In this document: positions 8,572-17,607 of the stretch, piece by piece
Layout: every line of letters begins with the position of its first letter
How positions within the stretch are numbered: position 1 is the stretch's first letter
NCBI GenBank assembly: GCA_963801475.1
Contig: CAWDEX010000002.1
Coordinates: forward strand, 558,001-622,000
From: DAOMFB01 sp963801475
GTDB taxonomy: Bacteria > Acidobacteriota > Thermoanaerobaculia > UBA5066
Direction: 5' to 3'
DNA length: 64,000 nt
Notes under the pieces: generated by a model
Seen by the model: the letters and a program-made list of their open reading frames with translations, nothing else
Database searches by the model: none
What the model was told of the DNA's origin: nothing
Made by a program: the position numbers and the translations under genes

Positions 8572-10026
8572 CTAATTCCGGGGCCGGGGCCGGTGGGTCA
8601 GGCCGGCCACCAGGCCCGTGCCAAACATCAGCCCCTCGAACGCCGAGACCGCGGCGCGCGTGACGGGCCGGAACTCCTGCTCGCCGAGCCATCGCGCGAT
8701 CGGCCCGAGACCGACCTGCGACCCGTCGAAGCCCGCGGCCACGGCGTCGAGGCTCGCGCCGACGAGGCGTCCGCCGGCGAGCGCCACGGCGAGTCCGCCG
8801 GCGGCGCAGCACGCCCCGGCGAGGAGCGCCGCGCGGACTCGGGCGGTCCCCTTTGGCGTGGCCAGCCCCCCGCCCCGGAGCCCTTGGGTGGCGAGGGCGT
8901 AGCCTGCCCCCGCGGCCGCCCCGATCGACAAACCCTCGGCCCATCCACCCACGTCCGCGAGACCACGTCCGAAGACCGCGCTGAGGAGCGCCCGGCCGGC
9001 GGCGTGCGCGATCGCTCCCGTCGCGGCGCCGGCGACAGCACCAGCGGGAAGCAGGGCCAGGGTCCGGGCCGACCGTGCAAGCGCTTCCGTGGCCGCCAGG
9101 CCCGCCCCGATGCCGCAGGCCCCGATCCCTCCGGCCGTCGCTCCGACGAGAGCCAGAGCCAGGGGAAGGCTCGCCGTCGCGCCGGACTCGGGGAGGAGGA
9201 GAGAAAGGCCCCCGGCCAGCCCGGCCAGCGCGCCCGCCCCGGCTCCACCGAGGGTCGCACCCGCCCATCGGCCCGCCACCAGTCGCGCGGCTTCCCGCAG
9301 CCGAAGCCGTACGACGGCTAGGATCGACGAGAGGCTTCCTTCAGAACCAAGAAGCGGAACCTCTCCCGCGCCGGCCACGTCCCAACGGGTCTCACGCAGA
9401 AAGGCACGGGCCTTCTCGTGGCCGGCTCGTCTGTCGAGGTGCCGCAGAGCTTCGGCCGTTCCGAGTGCGTGCAGCTGGGTGGCGGCGTCGCGTCGCTCCT
9501 CGTCGGTGGCGCCCCGGGTTCCGCTCCCCTCAAGGAGAACTTGCAGGAGCGCTTCGAAGGGATCCGTTGCGGGGGAGCCGGATTCCGGTGCGTTTGCCGG
9601 CGAGCCCGGCTTCCCGGGGATCGCGGGCGGGCCGGGCACGGTCGGGCCATCACTCGGACCGGCGCCGTCGTCCTCCTCGACGACGTCGGCAAAGACGAAC
9701 TGGTAGCCGTAGCGCGCCACCGTCCGGATGAACCGCGGTGCGCGCGGGTCTTCGCCGAGCGCGCGGCGGAGGGTGCGCACGGCCTGACTCAACGCGCCGT
9801 CGCTGACGACGACGTCGGTCCAGACCCGGTCGATGATCTCGCTCCGATGGACCGCTTCGTGCCTGCACTCGATGAGGAGCACGAGCACGTCGAAGTAGCG
9901 CGGGATGACCGGCACCTCGATCCCGCCGCGCAGCAGAAGCCGGCGCCCCGGCGACACGACGAACTCACCGAAGCGGTAGCGGGGCCGGAACACGGCACGC
10001 GGGTTCGTGGAAACGCCGCTCGTCAC
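8572..10026 (-). CDS. Winged-helix (OmpR/ToxR-type) regulator with hydrophobic C-terminus
   Basis: A 484-aa protein. Residues ~20-115 form an OmpR/CadC-type winged-helix domain: YRFGEFVVSPGRRLLLRGG, then VPVIPRYFDVLVLLIE, VVVSDGALSQAVRTLRRALG and the wing IRTVARYGYQFVF. There is no receiver domain. A Pro/Gly linker (~120-155) and a soluble helical part follow. From about residue 240 on comes a long Gly/Ala-rich hydrophobic region (GAGAGALAGLAGGLSLLLP and similar repeats) that probably makes several glycine-zipper membrane helices. It resembles one-component membrane-bound regulators such as CadC and ToxR. The GTG start at 10026 has no strong ribosome-binding site. It is divergent from the kinase gene. 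Confidence 0.75.
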   Translation of the reverse strand: MTSGVSTNPRAVFRPRYRFGEFVVSPGRRLLLRGGIEVPVIPRYFDVLVLLIECRHEAVHRSEIIDRVWTDVVVSDGALSQAVRTLRRALGEDPRAPRFIRTVARYGYQFVFADVVEEDDGAGPSDGPTVPGPPAIPGKPGSPANAPESGSPATDPFEALLQVLLEGSGTRGATDEERRDAATQLHALGTAEALRHLDRRAGHEKARAFLRETRWDVAGAGEVPLLGSEGSLSSILAVVRLRLREAARLVAGRWAGATLGGAGAGALAGLAGGLSLLLPESGATASLPLALALVGATAGGIGACGIGAGLAATEALARSARTLALLPAGAVAGAATGAIAHAAGRALLSAVFGRGLADVGGWAEGLSIGAAAGAGYALATQGLRGGGLATPKGTARVRAALLAGACCAAGGLAVALAGGRLVGASLDAVAAGFDGSQVGLGPIARWLGEQEFRPVTRAAVSAFEGLMFGTGLVAGLTHRPRPRN

Positions 10027-10401
10027 GGGTCGAATGGGCTGTCTCCCTCGTCGCGTCCCGAGGTCACTCCCGCGTTACCGTCGCACCGCGGCGCCCGCGC
10101 GAGTCCTCTCTGCCCGGCACCTTTCACGCATGGCCGATCATAGGAGGATCCGTGCCGGGGCCGTGAGACCCTGCGCCGGGCCGGCCTTCGCCCCTCTTGC
10201 GCCAACGGGCATAGAATCTGCGCAGTAACACGGTTCTGACGGGCCGTCGGAAAGAGGCGTCGCCGCGCGGGGGGCGCGACCCGCTACCTTCCTCCGACCC
10301 GGGGAGGCAAGGGCGATGAGCCTCTCCGCGGGAGCGCGCCTCGGCCGCTTCCCGGGGGACTTCCCTTGGGGCGTCCCCCGGACCCCCTGTGAGCGTGGAT
10401 T
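10027..10401. other. Divergent intergenic region between regulator and kinase
   Basis: This 375-bp gap separates the winged-helix regulator (minus) from the Ser/Thr kinase (plus) and must hold both promoters. I see no convincing -35/-10 pair; a TAGAAT at 10212-10217 lacks a matching -35. The only structured element found is a short open frame at 10316-10405 with a ribosome-binding site, described separately. Confidence 0.5.
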
Positions 10402-10405
10402 GTGA
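10316..10405 (+). CDS. Candidate 29-aa leader ORF coupled to the kinase start
   Basis: An ATG at 10316 preceded by GGAGGCAAGGGCG opens a 29-codon frame whose TGA (10403-10405) overlaps the kinase GTG (10402). Its first residues, MSLSAGARLGRF, resemble the usual opening of bacterial kinases of this family and the real downstream start MTLAVGAKLGPY. It therefore looks like a duplicated or alternative 5' end that went out of frame, or a translationally coupled leader. The kinase itself lacks a good ribosome-binding site, which makes coupling plausible. Expression is unproven. Confidence 0.3.
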   Translation: MSLSAGARLGRFPGDFPWGVPRTPCERGL

Positions 10406-13029
10406 CTCTGGCCGTCGGCGCGAAGCTCGGCCCATACGAGATCCTCGCCCCGCTCGGCGCGGGAGGGATGGGCGAGGTCTTCCGGGCGCGTGACACGCGG
10501 CTGGGACGGCAGGTGGCCGTCAAGATCCTTCCTGACGCGGTTGCGCAGGACCCCCGGCGCATGTCGCGGTTCGAGACAGAGGCGCGGGCCCTCGCGGCGG
10601 TCTCTCATCCGAACATCCTCGCCATCCACGATTTCGGCCACGGCGATGGCCGCCTCTACGCGGTCACCGAGCTTCTGGACGGGGAGACGCTGCGGGACCG
10701 GATGTCCGGAGAGCCGATCCCGTGGCGCAAGGCCGCCGAACTGGCGGCTGCGATCGCCGATGGACTCGCCTCCGCCCACGCGGCAGGCATCGTCCACCGC
10801 GACCTGAAGCCCGAGAACGTCTTCCTGACCTCCGACGGACGTCTGAAGATCCTCGACTTCGGCCTCGCGAAAGCGACCGAGGCAGTCTCCGCGGACGCCA
10901 TCACCCTCACCTTGCCGCCGGGGGGCGCCGTCTCGACGGAAGAGGAGGTCGTCGGGACTCTTTCGTATATGGCGCCCGAGCAGCTGCGCGGGCTCAGGGT
11001 AGACGGCCGCACCGACCTCTTCGCGCTGGGCTGCGTCCTCTTCGAGATGCTTTCCGGAAAGAGGCCCTTTGTCGGTGCAACGCCGGCCGACACGATGTCG
11101 GCGATCCTTCACGGCGAACCCTCCTCCTTGGAAGGCACCGTGCCGGAGCTCCCCCCGGCGCTCGAGCGGATCGTCTCCCGGTGCCTCGAAAAGCGCCCCG
11201 AGGACCGGTACGACACGGCGCACGACCTCGCACTGTCGCTCCGGAGCATCTCCTCGGAGATGGGACCTGCGACGCGACGGCTGCCGAAGGCCCGGCGCCG
11301 GCGCCGGCCGTGGCTTCTGGCCGCGGCAGTCGCTACGGCTGCGGTCGCGGTCGTGGGGGCTTTCGTGAAATGGCCGCGGACCATCCGCCCGGACACTTCC
11401 GGAAGACAGATCTGGGGACCTCCCCGACAGATAACGAGCGCGCCCGGGTGGGAGGCAGAGCCGGCAATATCGCCTGACGGGACCCTCGTGGCATTCAGTT
11501 CCAATGCTTCTGGAAAAGCCGAGATCTGGATCGTCGATTCCGGCGGAGGCGAGGCTCTTCGGCTGACGGGCGGTCCCGGCGAGAATCGGAAGCCGGCGTG
11601 GTTTCCGGACGGCCGTGCAATCACCTTCGCGTCCGGGCGAGACGGCGGCTCTTCCGTCTGGAAGATCTCGCGCCTGGGTGGGAGCCCGACCCTGATCCTC
11701 GAGGACGCCGACTCGCCGGCCGTTTCGCCCGACGGTACGCGCGTCGCTTTTTCGCGTCGCGGCCCGGGCGGACAGTCTCGAATCTGGGTCGTGTCGCTTG
11801 AGTCTCCGTCTTCGGCCGATCGCCTGACGGGAGACGAGGACGGAGAGTGGGGGCACAACGATCCCGCATGGTCTCCGGACGGCAAGCTGATCTGTTACGC
11901 GTCATTTCGGGATCTCTGGATGGTTCCCGCCTCGGGGGGCAAGCCGTGGATCCTGACTCCCGACGGAAAAGGTGACAGGGAGCCGGTCTTCTCTCCTGAT
12001 GGCGCGTACGTGTTCTTCAGCTCCCTCCGGGTCAACCCCCAGTCGATATGGCGAGTATCCACGAGCGGTGGTACGCCCGCACGAATCTTGCCCGGGACGG
12101 GGACGCAGAACCACCCGTCGCTTTCACGCGACGATCACCGGCTCGTGTTCTCGACTCTGGCGGAAGACCGTGACGTGGTCGTAGCCGACCGGAAGACGGG
12201 GGCCATCTGCCGCATCGCCAGCAGTCGGAACGACGACACGCCGGCGATCGCCCCGGACGGTAGCGCCGTCGCCTATTGCTCGGACAGGCTCGGGACCTAC
12301 GACCTCTGGCTCGAGAACCTCGAGGCAGGCTGCTCCGCGAAGAAGCCTCCTCTCCGGCTGACGAACTTGAACCCCGGACCCAACACGCCGGCATTTTCCC
12401 CGGACGGACGGTGCATCGCCTTCTTCCGGCCATTCCAGGGGCACCGCGACCTCTGGGTCCTCCCCTTGGGTGGAGGAGCTCCGGCACCCCTCGTCGAGGG
12501 AACCGGAGACAAGATCCACCCCTCCTACTCTCCCGACGGAACGCAATTGGCCTTCGTCTCGAACCGAGCGGGCCACGATCATCTCTGGGTCCTTCCGATA
12601 CGAAACGGACGACAAGCCGGAGAACCGTGGCGCCTCACGGAGGGCGACGTCACGGATCGGTATCCGGTCTGGTCTCCGGAAGGGCGGCGAATCGCGTTTC
12701 GCCGGAACGAAGACATCTGGATTGTCGAGGCGCGGCCTGGCGCTGTGGCCCGGCAAGTCACGACGGGCACTGATACCCACCATCTCGCATGGGAGCCCGG
12801 CGGAAAGGCAGTGCTCGTCAGCGGCATGTTCGGAACACCCTTCCGGCACCTTCGACACGTCGACATCGCCTCCGGAACCTCGGTTCCGGTGACTCCGGAG
12901 TTGGTGCAGGGCAATCGCGATTCTCTCGGTTATCTCAGCCTGAGCCGGGATGGCCGCTTCCTTGCCACCGAAATCACCCAATTGAAAGGAAACCTGTGGA
13001 TCACCGCGGTGGCCCGTGATGGGCGGTAA
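10402..13029 (+). CDS. Serine/threonine protein kinase with C-terminal PD40/TolB-like propeller
   Basis: An 875-aa receptor-type kinase. Residues ~11-275 are a Hanks-type kinase domain: glycine loop LGAGGMGEV, catalytic Lys41 (VAVK), HRDLKPEN with Asp134, and DFG at 152-154, all intact. A basic stretch and a single membrane helix (AAAVATAAVAVVGAFV, about residues 305-325) follow. The remaining ~550 residues carry PD40/TolB-type beta-propeller repeats with SPDG motifs (EPAISPDGTLVAFSS, HPSYSPDGTQLAFVS and others). The layout suggests an extracytoplasmic propeller sensing a ligand and a cytoplasmic kinase. The GTG start may be coupled to a short upstream frame. Confidence 0.93.
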   Translation: MTLAVGAKLGPYEILAPLGAGGMGEVFRARDTRLGRQVAVKILPDAVAQDPRRMSRFETEARALAAVSHPNILAIHDFGHGDGRLYAVTELLDGETLRDRMSGEPIPWRKAAELAAAIADGLASAHAAGIVHRDLKPENVFLTSDGRLKILDFGLAKATEAVSADAITLTLPPGGAVSTEEEVVGTLSYMAPEQLRGLRVDGRTDLFALGCVLFEMLSGKRPFVGATPADTMSAILHGEPSSLEGTVPELPPALERIVSRCLEKRPEDRYDTAHDLALSLRSISSEMGPATRRLPKARRRRRPWLLAAAVATAAVAVVGAFVKWPRTIRPDTSGRQIWGPPRQITSAPGWEAEPAISPDGTLVAFSSNASGKAEIWIVDSGGGEALRLTGGPGENRKPAWFPDGRAITFASGRDGGSSVWKISRLGGSPTLILEDADSPAVSPDGTRVAFSRRGPGGQSRIWVVSLESPSSADRLTGDEDGEWGHNDPAWSPDGKLICYASFRDLWMVPASGGKPWILTPDGKGDREPVFSPDGAYVFFSSLRVNPQSIWRVSTSGGTPARILPGTGTQNHPSLSRDDHRLVFSTLAEDRDVVVADRKTGAICRIASSRNDDTPAIAPDGSAVAYCSDRLGTYDLWLENLEAGCSAKKPPLRLTNLNPGPNTPAFSPDGRCIAFFRPFQGHRDLWVLPLGGGAPAPLVEGTGDKIHPSYSPDGTQLAFVSNRAGHDHLWVLPIRNGRQAGEPWRLTEGDVTDRYPVWSPEGRRIAFRRNEDIWIVEARPGAVARQVTTGTDTHHLAWEPGGKAVLVSGMFGTPFRHLRHVDIASGTSVPVTPELVQGNRDSLGYLSLSRDGRFLATEITQLKGNLWITAVARDGR

Positions 13030-13080
13030 CGGGCCGCCTCCGAACCCCCTGCCCACGCAACCGGTCACGAGGAGACTCCT

Positions 13081-13383
13081 ATGGCGTCACTCCATCTCAA
13101 ACAAGAGACCGTCACCTATGTTCTCGGTCATTTGATGAAGAGGCTTGCCTCCGGCATCGAATGGGTCAGTCAGCGAAGAGGGGAGGTCACGATCGAGTGG
13201 CCGGACTCGGCCGGGGGCCCCTCGTCACCCGGCAGGCCGACTCACGGGGGAAGGGCGGGCTGCGCCGCGATTCCGACGGGCGATCGCGCCGATGCGGAGT
13301 TCTTCTTTGCCATCGTCAAGGCGATGAAGCACAAGGGCCGGAAGAGGTCCGGAGCCACAGGAAAGACCAGGCGCGGTAGATAG
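13081..13383 (+). CDS. 100-aa protein next to a radical SAM enzyme (candidate substrate peptide)
   Basis: A small protein with a clear ribosome-binding site (GAGGAG seven bases before the ATG). The first ~45 residues look folded or helical (TVTYVLGHLMKRLASGIEWV). A Gly/Ser/Pro-rich middle (PDSAGGPSSPGRPTHGGRAG) and a very basic C-terminus rich in Lys, Arg and Gly follow. There is one Cys. The stop lies 10 bp before the radical SAM gene, so they are almost certainly co-transcribed. Position and composition make it a candidate RiPP-type precursor or partner protein, but no recognised leader or core motif is present. It could also be an unrelated small DNA- or RNA-binding protein. Confidence 0.6.
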   Translation: MASLHLKQETVTYVLGHLMKRLASGIEWVSQRRGEVTIEWPDSAGGPSSPGRPTHGGRAGCAAIPTGDRADAEFFFAIVKAMKHKGRKRSGATGKTRRGR

Positions 13384-13393
13384 GCTCGCCGCC

Positions 13394-14593
13394 ATGACGC
13401 GAGCGGTCGAGGCCCCGGCCCGTTTGACGAGGCCGAAGAACACGGCAGGGCCTGTGGAGGAACTGCTCGATCTCGGCGCCCGGTCGGTCAGCCTGATGAT
13501 CACGACCGCGTGCAATCTGCGGTGCGCGTATTGCTACCAGCGGCCGCGAACACCCTGCACGATGGCGCCGGACATACTCGATGCGGCGATAGGCCGGCTC
13601 TTCGCGTCCCGCTTCAGCCGCCCGGAGTTGACGCTTTACGGAGGGGAGCCCCTTCTTGCGGCGCATCTCGTCCGGCGAGCCTTGGATCGCGTTCGCGAGG
13701 GGACATCTCCCCGAATACGGCCGAGGGTCCAGATCGTCACCAACGGCTCCCGGCTGAACGAGAAGATGACGCAACTCCTCGTGAGCCGGGGCGTCTTCAT
13801 TACGCTTTCGTTCGATGGCGTCCGTCCGGCCCAGGACCACCGTGGTCCGGGGAACTTCCAGATCCTCGATGAGCTCCTCGGGCGGCTCAGGCGGGACCAT
13901 CGGTCCCACTTTCGCCGACGGTTCGGCATCAAAGCGACCCTGACGGCGCGAAACGTCCCGTACCTGGCCGCCTCGGTCCGCTACTTTCTCTCACGCGGTG
14001 TCCGAGATGTGGATGTCGTGCCGGTGTTCCGGGTGGATGCGCCCTGGAACGAACAATCAGTCCGCGAACTGGACCGCCAGATTGCCGACGTTGTGAAGCA
14101 GTCCGTCGCGGAATTTCACCGCTCCGGTGCCGTCCCCTTCCGGCACTTTCGGAAGATGGTGACAAGAACGTCAGGGGACGACAGCCCGCCCTGCGGATGC
14201 GGGAGCCGGGACCTTCTCTTCGTGGATGTCGACGGCACGCTGGCACCATGCGCTGCCCTGGCGCGTTCGACGCTCGGGTCAGCTTCAAGAACGATTCGTC
14301 TCGTCGTGGAGGCCCTTGGGGGCCTTCACGTAACGGATCGGGATCTCTCCGCTGCTCTCGGACGGCGTGAGCGTCGGGCGAGGCGCCTGTCGTTCCTGGC
14401 TGGCGCGAACAAACGGTTCGGACCGAAGGGGCCCTGCAGGCGCTGCGCGCTACGATCCACATGTTTCGTCTGTCCGATTTCGGTCGCCCTGAACAACGGA
14501 CGGGTGCCGGGGTTTCACTGCGACGTGAACCGCCTGCTTGCCAGACATCGGACGGTGTTCCAGCGCAAGACGGACCGGGTGGCGGAAGAATGA
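13394..14593 (+). CDS. Radical SAM protein with SPASM-like C-terminal cysteines
   Basis: A 399-aa enzyme. The radical SAM cluster motif CNLRCAYC supplies Cys40, Cys44 and Cys47 for the SAM-binding 4Fe-4S cluster. LTLYGGEPLL is the glycine-rich SAM contact, and TNGSRLNE and LSFDG follow as in this superfamily. The C-terminal third carries two more Cys groups: CGCGSRD...APCAALA and CRRCALRSTCFVCP, then a late Cys (FHCDVN), as expected for SPASM/Twitch auxiliary clusters. Such enzymes modify peptides (sactionine, thioether or C-C crosslinks) or act as anaerobic sulfatase-maturing enzymes. No sulfatase is nearby; the 100-aa gene 10 bp upstream is the most likely partner. Confidence 0.88.
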   Translation: MTRAVEAPARLTRPKNTAGPVEELLDLGARSVSLMITTACNLRCAYCYQRPRTPCTMAPDILDAAIGRLFASRFSRPELTLYGGEPLLAAHLVRRALDRVREGTSPRIRPRVQIVTNGSRLNEKMTQLLVSRGVFITLSFDGVRPAQDHRGPGNFQILDELLGRLRRDHRSHFRRRFGIKATLTARNVPYLAASVRYFLSRGVRDVDVVPVFRVDAPWNEQSVRELDRQIADVVKQSVAEFHRSGAVPFRHFRKMVTRTSGDDSPPCGCGSRDLLFVDVDGTLAPCAALARSTLGSASRTIRLVVEALGGLHVTDRDLSAALGRRERRARRLSFLAGANKRFGPKGPCRRCALRSTCFVCPISVALNNGRVPGFHCDVNRLLARHRTVFQRKTDRVAEE

Positions 14594-14656
14594 CGAAGCC
14601 CTCGAACCCGCCGAGACCGGCGAACAGGATTTCGAAGATCCGCCCGCTGAACCGGC

Positions 14657-16201
14657 CTACTCCCACCAGAGGACGTACATGGCCTTGAAGTGCGCCTTGA
14701 CGCCAGAGGAGTCCTGCATGGTCACGTGGACGTTGATGCCCGGTATCGTCTCGTCGACGGTGACGACGCTGGTCGGGTTGCCGGCGGTGAACCGTGGGTC
14801 GACCTCCTCCCGGTAATGGAGATGCTGGCCGGGAGCCGGAGGCTGACCAAAGCTCGGCCATTTGACGGTGGCGGTGGTGTCGACGCTGCTCGCGGCAGGG
14901 TCGAGAACGCTGACGAGGCCCACGACGCGTCTGGCGGGCTTGGGGAGCTGCTGCACGTCGAGCCAGTCGACCGGGTGCACTTCCATCCAGCCGCCGTGGC
15001 CGACCATGCCCGGCAGGTCCCACTCGCCGGCTCCGCCGTCTGCGTCGCCATGGGCGAAGTCCTCGAAGAGCGTCCCCTTGAAGATGACGTAATCCCCCCG
15101 GGCCAGGGTGCGTGGGTGGCCGCTTCCGTCCACGACGCCTGCGGGGGACGCGGGCTCCCATGGCCAGTAGCAGTCCAGGGTTCCCTGCTGGACGGCGCCG
15201 GTCCAGGGAGGCGTCCCCCGGCCGATCCAGTGGGTCGGCCGGAGCCCGCGAATTTCACGCGAGACCTGGTGGTGGTCATGCACGTGCCAGCCGTTCAGCT
15301 CCAGGGAGAGGGCCGCGATGTTCTGACCCTCCGGGGCGACGACGGAATGCTGCGACCAGTTCAGGGGAAGGAGAATGGAGTTCAGGCTGATCATTCCGGA
15401 AACCTCGGCCGGGACGCCGACGCGGTTCGGGATGCGTGCGCCGGGCAGGGTCGTCCCGACGAGGCGCTGGTCGTAGCCTCCGGTCCCGTACGCTGCCTCG
15501 AAGAAGTCGATATCCGGGCTGATGACCCAGTGGAAGTCCTCGCCGTCGCCGAGCTCGTTCGGCGACGACCCGATCTTCTCGTTGAACGAGGGGGGGTCGA
15601 GGAGCCAGCCGGCGATGACGAAGTCGCGGAAATAGACCCCCTCGATCGGCTTGCAGTTCAGCTCAGGGGCGTCGGACCCGCCGCTGACGAAGACGTCGCT
15701 CGCCTCGGGGAAGATCTTGCCCGCCGGCGTGACGGCGACGACCGCGACGGGAGCGCTCTCCTGCTGGCCGGCGAGGCCCCGGATCGTGACGGTCGACTTC
15801 GGCCCGGCCCGCTTCGACGGCGGCAGGAGGACGACGATGTCGTAGCTCGTGGCCCTCACGTCGAGCCCGTAGCAGGGAATGCCTTGCGTGGCACAGTCCT
15901 GCATCCGGGCGACGTTCGTCAGGTCGACGAAGGACGCGTCCGTGCCATCGAGCGTGATCCTCATGCTGCCTGATCCGCCGGGATAGGCGCTCGCCATCCG
16001 AATGCGGACGCTGGGGCTTGGCAGCGCCGGGTATTCGTTCGACATCGTGCGGGGGACGTGCCGGGGCGGTTGGCCCGCGGCGAAGACCCGCTCCACGGCG
16101 GGGCTGACGGGGCCCGCCGAGGTGCTGGTGCATCCCGGAAAAGCCGATGCGATGCCGAGAAGGAGTGCTGCACGAAGAAGACGATCAGGGGAACGCTTCA
16201 T
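14657..16201 (-). CDS. Secreted lipoprotein of unknown function
   Basis: A 514-aa protein with a lipoprotein signal peptide: basic start MKRSPDRLLR, hydrophobic core AALLLGIASAF, and a lipobox ending at Cys24 (PGC). The mature part is beta-rich. Features include paired cysteines in the first half (DCATQGIPC), an acidic segment, and a His/Trp-rich region (LNGWHVHDHHQV, GHGGWMEVHPVDWLDV) that could bind metal. The C-terminal ~80 residues look like an immunoglobulin-like or calycin-like beta domain ending in KAHFKAMYVLWWE. I do not recognise a family. It is convergent with the radical SAM gene, 63 bp apart, with no obvious terminator. Confidence 0.75.
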   Translation of the reverse strand: MKRSPDRLLRAALLLGIASAFPGCTSTSAGPVSPAVERVFAAGQPPRHVPRTMSNEYPALPSPSVRIRMASAYPGGSGSMRITLDGTDASFVDLTNVARMQDCATQGIPCYGLDVRATSYDIVVLLPPSKRAGPKSTVTIRGLAGQQESAPVAVVAVTPAGKIFPEASDVFVSGGSDAPELNCKPIEGVYFRDFVIAGWLLDPPSFNEKIGSSPNELGDGEDFHWVISPDIDFFEAAYGTGGYDQRLVGTTLPGARIPNRVGVPAEVSGMISLNSILLPLNWSQHSVVAPEGQNIAALSLELNGWHVHDHHQVSREIRGLRPTHWIGRGTPPWTGAVQQGTLDCYWPWEPASPAGVVDGSGHPRTLARGDYVIFKGTLFEDFAHGDADGGAGEWDLPGMVGHGGWMEVHPVDWLDVQQLPKPARRVVGLVSVLDPAASSVDTTATVKWPSFGQPPAPGQHLHYREEVDPRFTAGNPTSVVTVDETIPGINVHVTMQDSSGVKAHFKAMYVLWWE

Positions 16202-16317
16202 TCGGTGACCTTTCGTCCGGTAGCCGGCTTACCGGCCGAATTCTAGGTGGTTGAGACTGATTCGCAAAGAGTCTGCCGGCCAGACCCTCACTCGACTCGC
16301 CGCGGCGGCGACGCGAG

Positions 16318-16968
16318 CTACGGCCCCGTGACGACGGCCGCGATGCGCATCGTGGCGCGGCCACCGCCGGGACAGTTGAGGAAGACACGGTCGAGCCCCT
16401 GGAACGTCGCCTCGCCGGTGCAGACGCGGCTTCCCTTGTCCCAGGTGGGCTTCCCCCGCGCGTAGGACTTGGCCTGCTCGACGCGATCGACGAGGACCTC
16501 GGCCGAGACGAGGCGAACGCCGGACGGCAGGACGAGGGACGCCTTCCCGGTGACTGTCTCTGCGCAGCTCCACTGGACGGAGACCGGGTCGGACAGGAGC
16601 CGCCGCGTCGAGGGAGCCGTCCCGGCCGGCGGGGCCGCTCCGGGCGGGACCGGCGCCGGTCCGGGCTTGGGTTTGAGATCGAAGACGACAGTCGGCGCTT
16701 CCACGGGCGTCGGCATCCGAAGCTCGTCGGCGCCGGGCGGCGTCCGGTTTTCGGGAGGCGTGGCGCGCGCCTTCTCGAGGCCCAGAAACATCACGGTAGC
16801 GGCCGCGAGCAGCCCCACGCCGCAGGTTCCGGAAAGAAGCCGTCCGCCCGTGTCGACCCTCTTCCTACCGGCCTTTCCGATCGCGGCGAGGACGACGAGC
16901 AGGAACCCGACGAGGACGAAGAGGTTCATGACCGGGGCATCGCTAAGGCTCTGGATCAGCTTCGCCAC
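16318..16968 (-). CDS. Two-helix membrane protein with exported C-terminal domain
   Basis: A 216-aa protein of unknown family. Two hydrophobic helices lie near residues 13-31 (MNLFVLVGFLLVVLAAIG) and 44-62 (LSGTCGVGLLAAATVMFL), with a short basic loop between. A Pro-rich linker (~70-120) leads to a compact C-terminal domain with three cysteines (QWSCAETVTG, SRVCTGEATF, VFLNCPGGGR). It lies downstream of no clear operon partner. The adjacent lipoprotein starts 116 bp further along on the same strand, so co-transcription is possible. Confidence 0.65.
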   Translation of the reverse strand: MAKLIQSLSDAPVMNLFVLVGFLLVVLAAIGKAGRKRVDTGGRLLSGTCGVGLLAAATVMFLGLEKARATPPENRTPPGADELRMPTPVEAPTVVFDLKPKPGPAPVPPGAAPPAGTAPSTRRLLSDPVSVQWSCAETVTGKASLVLPSGVRLVSAEVLVDRVEQAKSYARGKPTWDKGSRVCTGEATFQGLDRVFLNCPGGGRATMRIAAVVTGP

Positions 16969-17102
16969 GTCACCCTCCTCGGCACGGCGCGTCGACTTCC
17001 GGTCCGGTCTTCTGCCCCCATGGTAGTCGATGGGCTCTCATGCCTGAAGCCGCCACCGGACCGGCAAGGACCCCGGCCGGGCGAAGGGGAAGGCGCGGGT
17101 GC

Positions 17103-17600
17103 ATGATTAAGGCGACGATGTGTCGCACTCTTCTCCTCGGAGCCTGGTTGGTCGTTTTCGGGCCCGTTGCAACGGCGGAACCGCCCGCGACCGTGACGCC
17201 GGTCCCGCGGGCGGAAACCGCGTCCCGGAAGGAGGCGTTCCTGAATCGGGTGGAGGTGGCCTTCGGGACGCGGGACGCGGGGGCCGTGGCCGCGCTGGCC
17301 GACGTGGAAGCTTGGCGGGCGGCGGGATACCCGGAGCTTTCGACCCTGCAGATGTTCCTTCCGCCGGCCCCGCTCGTCTTCGAGAGAGAGCTGACGCCGA
17401 GCGAGGTGATCTACCGGGACGGCGAGGACCGAGAGTGGCGGCTCGTCCTTTCGGAAGTGAAGGGAGAGTTTCGGGCGCTCGTCCGGGCGAATCCTTGCCC
17501 GCGGGGCGTCGCCCGCGCGCCGCAGTACGAGCGGGAGGAACGGCCGCTGCCGAAGGTCCAGAGCTGGACGCTCCTCGAATGCTGGCCGCTGCCGAAGTGA
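17103..17600 (+). CDS. Small secreted protein of unknown function
   Basis: I chose the ATG at 17103, giving 165 aa with a signal peptide (MCRTLLLGAWLVVFGPVATA, predicted cleavage near AEPP). A longer frame from 17040 would put 21 basic, GC-biased residues in front and lacks a ribosome-binding site. The mature part is acidic and soluble, with an extended PPAPLVFEREL segment and a late pair of cysteines (ANPCPRG, LLECWPLPK). No family recognised. It is divergent from the two-helix membrane gene and its stop is 7 bp from the stop of the convergent BNR-repeat gene. Confidence 0.6.
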   Translation: MIKATMCRTLLLGAWLVVFGPVATAEPPATVTPVPRAETASRKEAFLNRVEVAFGTRDAGAVAALADVEAWRAAGYPELSTLQMFLPPAPLVFERELTPSEVIYRDGEDREWRLVLSEVKGEFRALVRANPCPRGVARAPQYEREERPLPKVQSWTLLECWPLPK

Positions 17601-17607
17601 TCCTTCC

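Noticed and set aside
10197..10217. Possible sigma-70 promoter (TTGCGC and TAGAAT) before the kinase
   Set aside because: The two boxes are only 9 bp apart, far from the 16-18 bp needed, so the match is not meaningful.
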